A stretch of 64,000 bases of DNA from Bacillota bacterium (GTDB lineage Bacteria; Bacillota; Clostridia; Lachnospirales; Lachnospiraceae). Numbering within the stretch: the stretch's first letter is position 1; each line of letters begins with the position of its first letter. Below the pieces are notes generated by a model that saw only the letters and a list, made by a program, of their open reading frames with translations, did no database searches and was not told the DNA's origin. Of the stretch, positions 8,633 to 17,728 are shown in pieces. Both the position numbers and the translations under genes were made by a program. Location of the stretch: contig JAEZTJ010000059.1 of the NCBI GenBank assembly GCA_023421505.1, positions 1-64,000 on the forward strand. Direction: 5' to 3'.

Positions 8633-11617
8633 TTAAAGTACCTCCCCACCATATACATATCTCTTCTTCCTTCCAAGTACCGCAGTTTTAAAGAACATAT
8701 GCTGCGTCTTTGTAAGGAGGGAGGAATCTCTTTTTGTTACATTCACTGTTATGTAATTTCCTTTATCAAAATAGTAAACCCCCTGTGCATATACCACCTC
8801 TAATATTTCATACAGATAAGTTATGTCAAAGTAATAAACAGAGCTTAAGCTTTCAGACATTCTACAATATGGGCAGCCCGGATCGTTCCCGTCTTCATCT
8901 AAAAAATAAACATGACCTTTTGGACAGGTAACACTTGATAAGGTGTCCACCACTTCAATTTCTAAGGTTGTAACTAAATCTTTATAAAGAACTTTAACCG
9001 TTTGTTTCCCCAGCTTATGAGCATCATAATTCTCAAGGGTATAATCTTCTGTTACTATTTCCCTGTGTGTATCCTTATAGATAAGAACCACTGCCAGGCT
9101 TGGAGTTGTCCCATACTGCACCATATTTGAACCACTGGCAAGATAGGCCTCAATTCCTGTTAAAAGATTAGAACATACCGGACATCCCCTTGGGTTTTCT
9201 GAAGGTTCATAGATCAAGCCGCAGATCGGACAGGTAACCGCAGATAAGGATTTTACATTCAGGGTTATCTTTGTTGAGGCATTACGGTAAGCTATTGTTG
9301 CCGAAAAGGTTCCAGTAACGGCGGTAGTATGGTCTATTGTCCAATCTGTTATTATTCTACTGCTTCCGTCAGCATAAGAAGCTTTTACAGTTAGGTTTAT
9401 GTTATCATACTGATTTACTGTAACAACGTTCGGTACTGCACTGATACTTACGACGGTTTCGGCACAGACCGGACATTTCCCTTGAGATACCGGATACTTA
9501 TTACCACAGACCGGACAGGTTATGGTTGCTTCTCTCACCCATACAGTTATATCCCTAGCAAATCCTCCATATTCTATAGTTACCTGCTGTAAGCCCGTCT
9601 TGTTAGGACTATAATTACTTGTCCATCCAGTTACAGTAGCTGTTGATCCGTCCTTATAAACTGCATCAACTGTTATCGGAAGAGACTGTCCCTGCTCCAC
9701 CTCTGGATTTTCTGGAGTTACTAATAAGCCTGTTATCAATTTCTTACAATACGGGCAGCCCGGATCAGTATCATCCTTATTTAAATCATAGCTATTATGA
9801 CAGTGAGGACATGTCCTATGTAAAACCGTAACGGTTATTTTCACATTAGCAGACTGTTTAATCCCTGAATCTGTGTAACTTACTGATATATTCTGCTCAC
9901 CTAACGTGGAAGGCGTATAACCGTTTACTTCATACCCATTATTAAATACCTTGCTTCCGCTATACAAATAAGTAGCTGTGACCGTTAGAGGTATCGCTTC
10001 AACCGGAGTATATCTTTCGACTAGCTGCGTAGAAGGAGTAACAGTTATTGAACTCAAAGCATCAACATATACTATAACCTTTACAGATTTCGTGACCTCA
10101 CCAACAGTACAGGAAACAGTGACTGTATGTGGCCCCGGAACAGAATAATCCGTAGCAGATACATTGTACTCACCGTGAGTAAGTACTGCATTAGTTCCAT
10201 CGCTATAATATGCCTTTACTGAGAAGGAAGGAGATCCATTTCTATTGATAATCTGACTTGTAGGAGTAACAGACAAGGAGGTAATTGTTTTTGCACTTTT
10301 TACGGTTACATTAACCGTACAAGTTCTTATTCCTGTTGTCCTCGCATTCCCTACAAGGCCCTGATAGGTGAGTGTAGCTGTCTGCGTTCCGACTACATTA
10401 GCATTAAAGCCTGATATAGTACAATTCACCGTTCCGGTGTGCCCATCCAAATATGTAGCAGTTGCCGTAGTAATTATGTTATTACCTTGTACTATTGTTT
10501 GATTAGGATTTGTTGCTGTGATACCTGTTACTACTTGGTTACATATAGGGGTCTCATCTTGTGTCTGTCCGCATACAACATTTAATTTTGGTTCTGTATT
10601 TAACATACCATCACAGAAACAACAGCCACAATAAGCTCCCAGTATAGGTATCTTAGGCATATTGTTAATATATACATTATAATTCCAATACATACGATCC
10701 TCTGGTCTAGCTTGATCACAATATGGCCTTAAATAGTTGAATAAATTCATAAAATCATTGGTTGCTTGATCAAAGTCACAATTTGTCCGATTATAACCGT
10801 CATTAAAAGCTAATATATGCGCTCCCCTGCTATTGTAGTACCTTCCTGATATACCTATGCCATCTCTATCTTCTGTTCCACCTGGTATTTCATTTCTAAT
10901 ACAATCTGTCCAACGTATAGTTAAAATTTCATTATCACAAACATAACAAGAAATTTTTATTTCTGCATCACGATATGTTGCATCATAATAATTACGTTCA
11001 TTAATACCAGAAAGTGATATTCTTATTGGCCCATTCAAAATTCCTGTATATGCATAGCAGCTATCATTATGTCTATGTCCTGCATAGCAGTCATCCGTAT
11101 GGGTATGAGCTGCGAAGGAATGTATTTCTGCATTCATAACTTTTGTTGAAGCTGATAACATTCTTGGCTTTAACTCCTGCAAATTACTTCCCTCTGGTGA
11201 TAAGGAAAGTAATTTATCCAGACTAAATCTATCTGAAAGCTGTATTAATTTATTATCATTTGCACTATCGCAGTGGCTGCAATGGCATACTTCCGAGTGT
11301 CCCTCAGTACTTGCCATAACCTTTAAATCGTTATCCTCTACATTAGCTACATACATTTCATCACCTGTAACCGGATGGATATCTTCAATATCAATGTCAT
11401 ACAATTCCTCTGTTGTATCTAAAAAGTTTACATATCTCTCATACATTGATTTGTCTAAAAATCCTTTATTACGAATTTCATCCGATATCTGATGCGTATA
11501 ATCAGCTATATTATGATCCACATTCTCATTTTGCGACTGCGCTAAATACGGTAAAGGAAATAGTATTACTAATACTACAGCTACAAAACAGGCTATTATT
11601 CTACCGACATTATGCAT
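8633..11617 (-). CDS. Large membrane-anchored Ig-like / zinc-ribbon-like exported protein
   Basis: 994 residues. One N-terminal membrane segment (about 5-25) is followed by a helical module (ISDEIRNKGFLDKSMYERYV) shared with the 774-residue neighbour. A metal-binding-looking stretch follows (CHCSHC near residue 110; THTDDCYAGHRHNDSCY near 170). From about residue 360 there are six Ig-like Big_3-type repeats (YLDGHTGT, YYSDGTNA, YKDGSTAT, YADGSSRI and relatives). Four cysteine modules of zinc-ribbon type are interleaved with them (CPHC...DPGCPYC, CPVC...CPVC, CPIC...CPVC, CPKGH...DPGCPYC). The C-terminal module (ILEVVYAQGVYYFDKGN) is again shared with the neighbour. The ATG is preceded by AAGGAG. 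The two genes look like an ancient duplication with different repeat numbers. The reduced extracellular cysteines suit an anaerobe. Function unknown. Confidence 0.75.
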   Translation of the reverse strand: MHNVGRIIACFVAVVLVILFPLPYLAQSQNENVDHNIADYTHQISDEIRNKGFLDKSMYERYVNFLDTTEELYDIDIEDIHPVTGDEMYVANVEDNDLKVMASTEGHSEVCHCSHCDSANDNKLIQLSDRFSLDKLLSLSPEGSNLQELKPRMLSASTKVMNAEIHSFAAHTHTDDCYAGHRHNDSCYAYTGILNGPIRISLSGINERNYYDATYRDAEIKISCYVCDNEILTIRWTDCIRNEIPGGTEDRDGIGISGRYYNSRGAHILAFNDGYNRTNCDFDQATNDFMNLFNYLRPYCDQARPEDRMYWNYNVYINNMPKIPILGAYCGCCFCDGMLNTEPKLNVVCGQTQDETPICNQVVTGITATNPNQTIVQGNNIITTATATYLDGHTGTVNCTISGFNANVVGTQTATLTYQGLVGNARTTGIRTCTVNVTVKSAKTITSLSVTPTSQIINRNGSPSFSVKAYYSDGTNAVLTHGEYNVSATDYSVPGPHTVTVSCTVGEVTKSVKVIVYVDALSSITVTPSTQLVERYTPVEAIPLTVTATYLYSGSKVFNNGYEVNGYTPSTLGEQNISVSYTDSGIKQSANVKITVTVLHRTCPHCHNSYDLNKDDTDPGCPYCKKLITGLLVTPENPEVEQGQSLPITVDAVYKDGSTATVTGWTSNYSPNKTGLQQVTIEYGGFARDITVWVREATITCPVCGNKYPVSQGKCPVCAETVVSISAVPNVVTVNQYDNINLTVKASYADGSSRIITDWTIDHTTAVTGTFSATIAYRNASTKITLNVKSLSAVTCPICGLIYEPSENPRGCPVCSNLLTGIEAYLASGSNMVQYGTTPSLAVVLIYKDTHREIVTEDYTLENYDAHKLGKQTVKVLYKDLVTTLEIEVVDTLSSVTCPKGHVYFLDEDGNDPGCPYCRMSESLSSVYYFDITYLYEILEVVYAQGVYYFDKGNYITVNVTKRDSSLLTKTQHMFFKTAVLGRKKRYVYGGEVL

Positions 11618-11636
11618 TCCTGATGCTCCTTATTTA

Positions 11637-12026
11637 CTATGATATACTGGTACCACTATAGGTATAGACTATCTGAATGATTTCATTCGATGAATTATAC
11701 AGATAGCTTTTTGAATAAAAACCATCCTTTATAATAGATAGATATTTGGTATAGTCAATGTCACCCGGAGCAATTACGGTTCCGTCTATTGAAATGGGAT
11801 AATCCCTGTAACCTATCATTATCGTGTATAGTTCCTCATCGGATATTTGAGTAATATTATCATCATTATATTGTTGATATATATTTTCACTCCCTAGCTC
11901 CATTTCATCAGCAATACTTGTTAGCCTGTCCACTGCATTATACTGCGTTGTTAAATAAATCAGGCCTAACCCTAATAATATTGCTCCTATAAAGATATCT
12001 ACGATATTATTTTCTGATATGTTCAT
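11637..12026 (-). CDS. Short single-pass membrane protein (pilin-like)
   Basis: 129 residues from ATG 12026 (MNISENNIV). A longer reading starts at a TTG four codons upstream, but GGAGG with 5-base spacing points to the ATG. One membrane segment lies at about residues 8-27 (VDIFIGAILLGLGLIYL), followed by a helix and an exported domain with many Tyr, Asp and Ser. The size and layout match type IV pilin-like or TadE/F-like subunits. Its C-terminus does not share the ITP...GEILK...FTQQK motif of the next three genes. It lies 20 bases before the 994-residue protein gene, in the same transcript. Role inferred from layout only. Confidence 0.65.
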   Translation of the reverse strand: MNISENNIVDIFIGAILLGLGLIYLTTQYNAVDRLTSIADEMELGSENIYQQYNDDNITQISDEELYTIMIGYRDYPISIDGTVIAPGDIDYTKYLSIIKDGFYSKSYLYNSSNEIIQIVYTYSGTSIS

Positions 12027-12041
12027 CTCTTCCTCCAAGCT

Positions 12042-12503
12042 CTACTTTTGGGTAAAGTTAACGCCTAAGATTGCTTTATTTGCTGACTTAATCACCTCAC
12101 AGGAAAATTTAGCAGTCGGTTTAATATAGTATTGATTACTGGTGAACGTTTTTATATTACTTATGTATTGTTTATTAACATACTTGTTAGTATATGTTGT
12201 AGCTGATACAACCGTTTTCACTTGGACATAATAGGGCGAAGTTTCCGAGGCAGTATAATCACCAAGATATTTCTTAATGAAGCTTACCACCTCGCTTCCT
12301 CGAACCTCTTCACCGTCATACATCTTTATTCCATACTCAGCATAATCAGAGGCGATTTCTTCTGTTCCATCCACAACGTTATCAGCAGCTTCTGTAGTAC
12401 TGTTTACAAAGGATTTTGTAAAGAAGATTATGATACCTACCAATATGACCGCTACTACAGACAAGAATATTTTAGCTGTTAAATCCGAGTTATTCTGCTT
12501 CAA
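12042..12503 (-). CDS. Pilin-like membrane-anchored protein, paralogue 3
   Basis: 153 residues. The start is a TTG (12501-12503). An in-frame TGA lies just upstream and the resulting N-terminus (MKQNNSDLTAKIFLSVV) aligns with the two paralogues that follow, so this weak start is well supported. The N-terminus is short and charged, with one membrane segment at about 10-32. The exported domain ends with YIKPTAKFSCEVIKSANKAI, the same C-terminal pattern as the two paralogues. There is a poor ribosome binding site (AACGGTA), which together with the TTG suggests lower expression than the paralogues. Likely minor subunit (inference). Confidence 0.7.
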   Translation of the reverse strand: MKQNNSDLTAKIFLSVVAVILVGIIIFFTKSFVNSTTEAADNVVDGTEEIASDYAEYGIKMYDGEEVRGSEVVSFIKKYLGDYTASETSPYYVQVKTVVSATTYTNKYVNKQYISNIKTFTSNQYYIKPTAKFSCEVIKSANKAILGVNFTQK

Positions 12504-12565
12504 TACCGTTCACCGACCTGTATGTATACTTCATTTTGATTACCGCCTTTCTGTTTTTTCATCCC

Positions 12566-13066
12566 TTATTTTTGCTGCGTAAATAAGATGCCCATTATTT
12601 CGTTGTTAGAATTTTTCAAAATCTCTCCTCTAAAACTAGCAGTTGGTGTAATATAATTATCGCTGCTTTTCGAGCTTTGATCTAATGCAGTCGCTTTACC
12701 ATTTTTTCCGCTGTCGTCGATAACATTACCAGCTCCTAAAAATTTATTATAATAAATAATTACTGGAGTTGTCTTCTTTGCATTTACCAAGGTTTGCACT
12801 TCGATTGACAGCTCTGGACCTTTACTTACAACATCTTTGATCAGTTTTACTAGCGATTCTCCATCAATTGTTTTGTCTTCATAATAAATCAGATCAAAAT
12901 CTGCTACAGAACTAATGGCACTGTCTATCTTTACGGAGCTGGAATTAATATCTTGCTTCTTATCCTTAAATACACCCATCATCCATGCTATGAGTAAGCC
13001 TACAAGTACTACAATGACAGCGGTAAGAAATATTTTTGATATCATATCTGATTTTTTTGTTTTCAT
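12566..13066 (-). CDS. Pilin-like membrane-anchored protein, paralogue 2
   Basis: 166 residues. The N-terminus (MKTKKSDMISKIFLTAVIVV) is nearly identical to the next paralogue: a short basic segment, then one membrane segment (about 10-31), then KDKKQD. The exported domain has low-complexity Ser/Lys stretches and ends in YITPTASFRGEILKNSNNEI...FTQQK. GGAGG precedes the ATG at 5-6 bases. The strong conservation of the N-terminal 45 residues and of the last 28, with a divergent middle, fits pilin-type subunits, whose N-terminal helix packs in the filament core. No prepilin cleavage motif (G/E at the +5 position) is evident, so a classic Flp or type IVa pilin is not supported. Confidence 0.7.
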   Translation of the reverse strand: MKTKKSDMISKIFLTAVIVVLVGLLIAWMMGVFKDKKQDINSSSVKIDSAISSVADFDLIYYEDKTIDGESLVKLIKDVVSKGPELSIEVQTLVNAKKTTPVIIYYNKFLGAGNVIDDSGKNGKATALDQSSKSSDNYITPTASFRGEILKNSNNEIMGILFTQQK

Positions 13067-13080
13067 TTATATCCTCCTGC

Positions 13081-13551
13081 TTACTTTTGTTGAGTGAATT
13101 TCACACACACAATTTCATTATTAGTATTTTTCAAAACATCTCCCAAGAAATTACCAGAAGGTGTAATATATCCAGCAGCTGCTTTGCTAGTTGGTATTGC
13201 TGAAGCTGAAGCTGCACCCAGAGTATTTGTGGCCGGAGTAAATGCGTAATTATAATATGTATTAGTAGTGTCTAAAGTATTTACCCACACGGATACTTTC
13301 GTATCATGAGCCTTAAAATCAGCAATCAATTCTGTTAATGTTTCTCCGCTTACTGTATCTCCGTCATAAACTATTAAATCAAAATCAGCCAATGAATTGA
13401 TTGCCTGATCGATTTTTTCTGTCCCAGAATTCAGATCTTGTTTTTTATCTTTAAAGACTCCAGTCATCCATGCTATTAATAGTCCTACAAGAACTACTAC
13501 CACTGCTGTAATAAAAATTTTTGCTATCATATCTGATTTTTTTGTTTTCAT
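13081..13551 (-). CDS. Pilin-like membrane-anchored protein, paralogue 1
   Basis: 156 residues. Starts MKTKKSDMIAKIFITAVVVV; one membrane segment (about 10-31) followed by FKDKKQDLNSG and an exported domain ending YITPSGNFLGDVLKNTNNEI...FTQQK. A strong AAGGAGG lies 6-7 bases before the ATG. It is the first of four short single-pass proteins and follows the platform gene after a 308-base gap. That gap may allow separate, stronger expression of the subunits, as expected for a major filament protein (inference). Recent tandem duplication with the next gene is evident from the near-identical N-termini. Confidence 0.7.
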   Translation of the reverse strand: MKTKKSDMIAKIFITAVVVVLVGLLIAWMTGVFKDKKQDLNSGTEKIDQAINSLADFDLIVYDGDTVSGETLTELIADFKAHDTKVSVWVNTLDTTNTYYNYAFTPATNTLGAASASAIPTSKAAAGYITPSGNFLGDVLKNTNNEIVCVKFTQQK

Positions 13552-13591
13552 AAATATCCTCCTTATTATTAACCACTAATTATAGATAATC

Positions 13592-13702
13592 GCGAAACTG
13601 TATCGTTTTTTAATGTATGCACATTAGTTATCATTCTTTCTCTCCAACGCTCCGTCCGCTTAACTTCCGCTCCGAAATAATTTCTACTGTGTATACAATA
13701 TC
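13592..13702. repeat. Diverged copy of 57.4-kb palindromic element (family R2)
   Basis: This intergenic stretch aligns end to end, on the opposite strand, with the element at 57347-57481. It starts with GCGAAACTGTATCG and shares the core CTTAACTTCCGCTCCG and the end GTATACAATA. Its own left arm has drifted, so the long palindrome is no longer perfect. The remainder of the 308-base gap between the platform gene and the first pilin-like gene (13552-13859) holds a small dyad, ACTCAC-C-GTGAGT at about 13803-13815, and no ORF. Confidence 0.65.
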
Positions 13703-13859
13703 TGCAATTGATGGTTCTGAAATTGACTAAACAACTTATAATGTCCGAAACACTTACTCACTTTTAGTTACACTAATAAAACATTTGCCCTAACTATTTG
13801 TTACTCACCGTGAGTAGTTTTAATATATTCATCATTTATATGGTTCTCCGCTCATTTAT

Positions 13860-15890
13860 CTACCATGATGTACTTTGAAGTTCGCTAAGCATAGCGTTTA
13901 TTTCACTTACTGACGATAATAGTGTTGGCACTAGTCCATAAGCAAATAAAAGTATTAACGGAATGGCCGCCAGTACATATGCACGGAAAACCCTTCTTCG
14001 TATTGATTTTTCATTTGCAAGTTTTCTTTTCGCCATATATCCATCCCTCTCTACATCAACCTCATGAAAGGCCTGAGAGATGGGAATATCATCACAGCGT
14101 ATCAAGTTGTCCACAATCCTTTTAAAGGGATCATAAGGTTCCCGCTCCTTTAGTGCTTTTAGTGCATCCATATCCCCTGCTCCGTAATCATTGATACAAT
14201 CACGAAGAGACTGTTTAAATACCACCGCAAAGGTTTCCATTTCCTCTAGTATCTGTTTTACTGTCATACTGTCAACATACATTAGCATGCATATAAGGGC
14301 ATTAAACTGATTAACCTCATCCTCCATCGCATCTTTTGAGACAGTAGAATTAAATTCTAGGATTAATTTTGGTATATAATAAGCTGACATACCCATCAGC
14401 ATACTTACCAGAATATTAAGAAAAGAAAAATGCTCTCGTTGATATTTATTTACCCGTCGGATCACTTCTTCCGCCAGTGCCTCATTAATTATTGTATTAC
14501 TGAATTTACCCTCCCTCGTTAGAATGTCCATGATATCCTCTTTATTGAGAGCTTCTCTCTTCTTATCCTCAAATAAATACTTAGCTGTATAGCTTTCAAT
14601 AATTTCTCCCATTGCTTCATACTGGCTTTCCTTTGCAGCAGAAGTTAGAATTTCAACGTCTGCCTGCTTTATTACTAAGAGCTGGTCTTTACTAAGTTCA
14701 TGAAGATAAATCGTAATACCAATGCTTAGAACAAATACTATCCCAGCATACAGAAAGCTCCTTAGTATAAAATGTCTAGGACGAATACTATTGCCATTAT
14801 TTCTTAGCATTTTCTTTAATCTTTCCAGCTTGGAAGCATACTTATCACAGTAATTATCCAAAGCCATCTTTACTATAGGGATTTTGTCCACAATAAAAAG
14901 CCATCTGTAATTAGCTTGATAAAAGCTTCTATACTCAGCACTTTTTCGCATTATAAAATAAATACATGCGGTAATAAACAGCAGCCCTATATCCAGTAAA
15001 AAGCCTTCTTTTCCATAGAAAAAGCTCTCCATATTCTCCTTGATACTGATTGCAAAGTTTTTCACAAAATCAATACAAAATATAGGTGCAATTACACAGA
15101 TAATTACCCCAAGAAATTCCATTCTAAGTCTATTTAACTTATCGATTTCAATATCAATTTCACGCTGTAAATTTTCCATATTGCGAATAAACAAGAGCTT
15201 ACCGTCAACAGTCTGGTCGCCTCGTTCCATAACCCCTATACACTGGTTGACAAAAGCCCGTAAGTACTTACTAGGGATATTTTCATAATATTCTCTTAGC
15301 GCTTCCTCTTTATTATCAGATAAGAGCAGCTGATAGATCTGATGAGCCGCTAGCTTCATATAAGGACTTAAGCTTTCCATTGATTGATATAGGGCATCAT
15401 CAACCCTATAATCAATATAGTAGTTATGCTCCACGTTAGAGATCAGCTGCTGCGTCTCGGTAAGAACATGAATTTCAAATACTTTAGCCATTCGTCCAAC
15501 CACTTCGCAGTCTGCTAATATAATTGCTACTGCTGCCGTGATTAAAGTAATTAACCGGGGATTAAACAGAAAAATAGATAAGAAAGACAGGATACAGATA
15601 CACCAGGAAATAAGACAAGAGGTAACCGTTTTTCTGGAAATCAGCTTTGTATCACAAGGGCTGATTAATCGATATCGATAACCTAATTTTATAATATAAT
15701 TTTTCGTCAAGGGAAAGGATAACAAAAATCGATATACCGTACCGAAGAAATGATCAGCATAGTTAGAACGACTGCTATAACTAACCTTTCCATTCCATAA
15801 ACGTTTACTTTTCCTGTCTTGATATACGATAATTATCGTAATAAATATGAAAACAGCCGTCAAAATCAGGATAAGCTTACTTACTAACAC
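13860..15890 (-). CDS. Tad/T2SS-F-like platform protein (TadB-TadC-like fusion)
   Basis: 676 residues, GTG start at 15890 overlapping the end of the ATPase gene. Hydrophobic segments fall near residues 4-22, 92-125, 255-275, 295-313, 372-395, 497-515 and 638-660. Two stretches look like separate T2SSF-type cytoplasmic helical domains: about 150-250 (DALYQSMESLSPYMKLAA, then FVNQCIGVMERGDQ) and about 515-630 (LICMLMYVDSMTVKQILEEM, then IPISQAFHEVDVERDGYM). In Tad systems TadB and TadC are two proteins of about 300 residues each; here their length and order look joined in one chain. The product would be the inner-membrane platform driven by the adjacent CpaF-type ATPase. Family assignment rests on position, length and topology; sequence similarity is low. 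Confidence 0.7.
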   Translation of the reverse strand: MLVSKLILILTAVFIFITIIIVYQDRKSKRLWNGKVSYSSRSNYADHFFGTVYRFLLSFPLTKNYIIKLGYRYRLISPCDTKLISRKTVTSCLISWCICILSFLSIFLFNPRLITLITAAVAIILADCEVVGRMAKVFEIHVLTETQQLISNVEHNYYIDYRVDDALYQSMESLSPYMKLAAHQIYQLLLSDNKEEALREYYENIPSKYLRAFVNQCIGVMERGDQTVDGKLLFIRNMENLQREIDIEIDKLNRLRMEFLGVIICVIAPIFCIDFVKNFAISIKENMESFFYGKEGFLLDIGLLFITACIYFIMRKSAEYRSFYQANYRWLFIVDKIPIVKMALDNYCDKYASKLERLKKMLRNNGNSIRPRHFILRSFLYAGIVFVLSIGITIYLHELSKDQLLVIKQADVEILTSAAKESQYEAMGEIIESYTAKYLFEDKKREALNKEDIMDILTREGKFSNTIINEALAEEVIRRVNKYQREHFSFLNILVSMLMGMSAYYIPKLILEFNSTVSKDAMEDEVNQFNALICMLMYVDSMTVKQILEEMETFAVVFKQSLRDCINDYGAGDMDALKALKEREPYDPFKRIVDNLIRCDDIPISQAFHEVDVERDGYMAKRKLANEKSIRRRVFRAYVLAAIPLILLFAYGLVPTLLSSVSEINAMLSELQSTSW

Positions 15891-17728
15891 GCTTTACCCA
15901 CACCTCCTTCTGACACGATATTAAAGGCGAGAAAGGAAGCTCTTTCCTCTGGAGGCAGATTACGTAAGATAATGCTTTCAAGCTCACTGCTGATTGGGTT
16001 GATCATATGATATTCACCATCTTCATATACAACGATATCTCTAGTATAATACGAGTTTTTTCTGGTAAGTAACTTAAGATAATAGGATATAGAATTAAGC
16101 CTGCCCTCTATACCGGACTCTGCTTCCGGTTCCTTTTCTATTCTAGAATAGGGAATTATCTCTGTAATACGATCAATGTGTCTATGCCCGTCATTCTCTT
16201 TTACACAGTGAATATCCAGATGAAGAAGTCTTGCTATCATAGCCTCTACATCTTCTTTACCGGCACCACCATATGCTCCCATAGAATGAACAAAATAGGA
16301 AATAAGCTCATCCGTAGTTGGCCAGTGTCCCGTAGTAATAATACGTTTTGTACCGGCTAGTAAAAGATCAATTAAGTACTTTGCATGCTCCAGACTTGCC
16401 GTTTCACCAAAAAGAATAGTATGCGCATCAGAGCTTTTTAGCAATTCAATCATCTTAGCGAAATTCATTCTTTCGCTGGGTCTGGTTCCTAAAATATTTT
16501 TATCATAATAGGCATCATTAAGATATAACTCAAAATCCGCCTCTAAAGTTCGTATCGGCTGCCTATTGTCAATTTCCCTGACCGCAGCCCTGGTATTCGT
16601 GGTTTTACCTGAATTTTGATCTCCTGAGAAAATAATGTTTAAACAACCGCGTAATGCCCATCGGATGATTCCTACCGGATATTCTTTACCCTTATCACTT
16701 ATTAAATCTTCCAAATGATAGGAAGCTGCACTGGTAAATTTTCTGACAAAAAAAGCCCATTGCATACTATTATTTGGTCTAAAGACAGTAACCCTGCTAC
16801 CATCCGCAAGATGCGTCTTTAAGCCGCCTTCTGAAGAAGTCAGATGTCCGGTGCGTCCATGTTCTGATAAATTCTTACACACCCTGATGATATCGGATTT
16901 TGTTTCAAATGAAAGAAATTTCATGTGAATTGTTTTTCCTCCATAAACAATCCATATGCTCTCATAGGTCTTCGGTCTCTGAAAATTACCACTGTAAATA
17001 TCCTCATCAAGATAATAATGGTTCTCAACAGTGATACCGGATATTCCTCCTGAAATACTGTCTAAGGAATCATCCTCCATAATGAATAAGTCTACTGCTG
17101 ATAGCCCATAGGTTTTTTCATAAACCCGCTGCGTAATAATATTGAGCTTATCATCGTAGCTTAAGGCTTTCGCAAGCTTACGATAAGCTACTTCAATATC
17201 CTCCTTTGTTATACTGTAGTAATATCCCTCCTGATCCTTTTTAAGCTTGTCTAGCTCAGTACTATTACAGATCTCCCGGAACATATTCCGGCTTCCTTTG
17301 CATTTTTGCAAATACATCATAATTTCAAATTTATCAATGGAAGTAAGATGATTAGGATTATCAAAGGGAAGTACCTCATCTATATTTTCTTCTGTGATAT
17401 GAAGCATATTGGTGAGGGAACTTTTAATACGTGCCATAACAACCATTTTTTCTGCTAAGTTACCTTGAGAGCATTTACGGACAGCATCGCTTAGTGAGCG
17501 CTTTAAAGCCCTTCGGTTATCTAAATCCTTTTTATTTAGATTTAATACATCAATATCCATATTAATTATCTCATTAATGATCCTGGTCATTTCATTGCAT
17601 AAATAAGATATTGAATATATATTTTCAGGAATTTCCTCAAGCTCCAGCTTAGCCTTAAATATAAAATAAATAAATAGCACCATAATTACTAACAGTAAAC
17701 CCGATAATAATAACTCAACTATATTCAT
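15884..17728 (-). CDS. CpaF/TadA-type secretion ATPase with N-terminal membrane anchor
   Basis: 614 residues. Walker A GDQNSGKTTNTRA lies near residues 367-379, the Walker B region AHTILFGETAS near 435-445, and a TGH motif (RIITTGHWPT) follows, as in VirB11/CpaF ATPases. The family powers pilus assembly or secretion from the cytoplasmic face. Unusual features are a hydrophobic N-terminus (residues 5-24, LLLSGLLLVIMVLFIYFIF), since CpaF proteins are normally soluble, and GETAS instead of the usual GE(V/I)RG. The N-terminal 25-330 is longer than in typical CpaF. The ATG has GGGAGGG upstream and overlaps the preceding gene by 14 bases; the platform gene overlaps its 3' end. This tight coupling supports an ATPase-platform pair. 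Confidence 0.85.
   Translation of the reverse strand: MNIVELLLSGLLLVIMVLFIYFIFKAKLELEEIPENIYSISYLCNEMTRIINEIINMDIDVLNLNKKDLDNRRALKRSLSDAVRKCSQGNLAEKMVVMARIKSSLTNMLHITEENIDEVLPFDNPNHLTSIDKFEIMMYLQKCKGSRNMFREICNSTELDKLKKDQEGYYYSITKEDIEVAYRKLAKALSYDDKLNIITQRVYEKTYGLSAVDLFIMEDDSLDSISGGISGITVENHYYLDEDIYSGNFQRPKTYESIWIVYGGKTIHMKFLSFETKSDIIRVCKNLSEHGRTGHLTSSEGGLKTHLADGSRVTVFRPNNSMQWAFFVRKFTSAASYHLEDLISDKGKEYPVGIIRWALRGCLNIIFSGDQNSGKTTNTRAAVREIDNRQPIRTLEADFELYLNDAYYDKNILGTRPSERMNFAKMIELLKSSDAHTILFGETASLEHAKYLIDLLLAGTKRIITTGHWPTTDELISYFVHSMGAYGGAGKEDVEAMIARLLHLDIHCVKENDGHRHIDRITEIIPYSRIEKEPEAESGIEGRLNSISYYLKLLTRKNSYYTRDIVVYEDGEYHMINPISSELESIILRNLPPEERASFLAFNIVSEGGVGKAC

Noticed and set aside
13803..13815. 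Terminator at ACTCAC-C-GTGAGT after the platform gene
   Set aside because: The dyad has a one-base centre and cannot form a stable loop; at most a protein-binding site.
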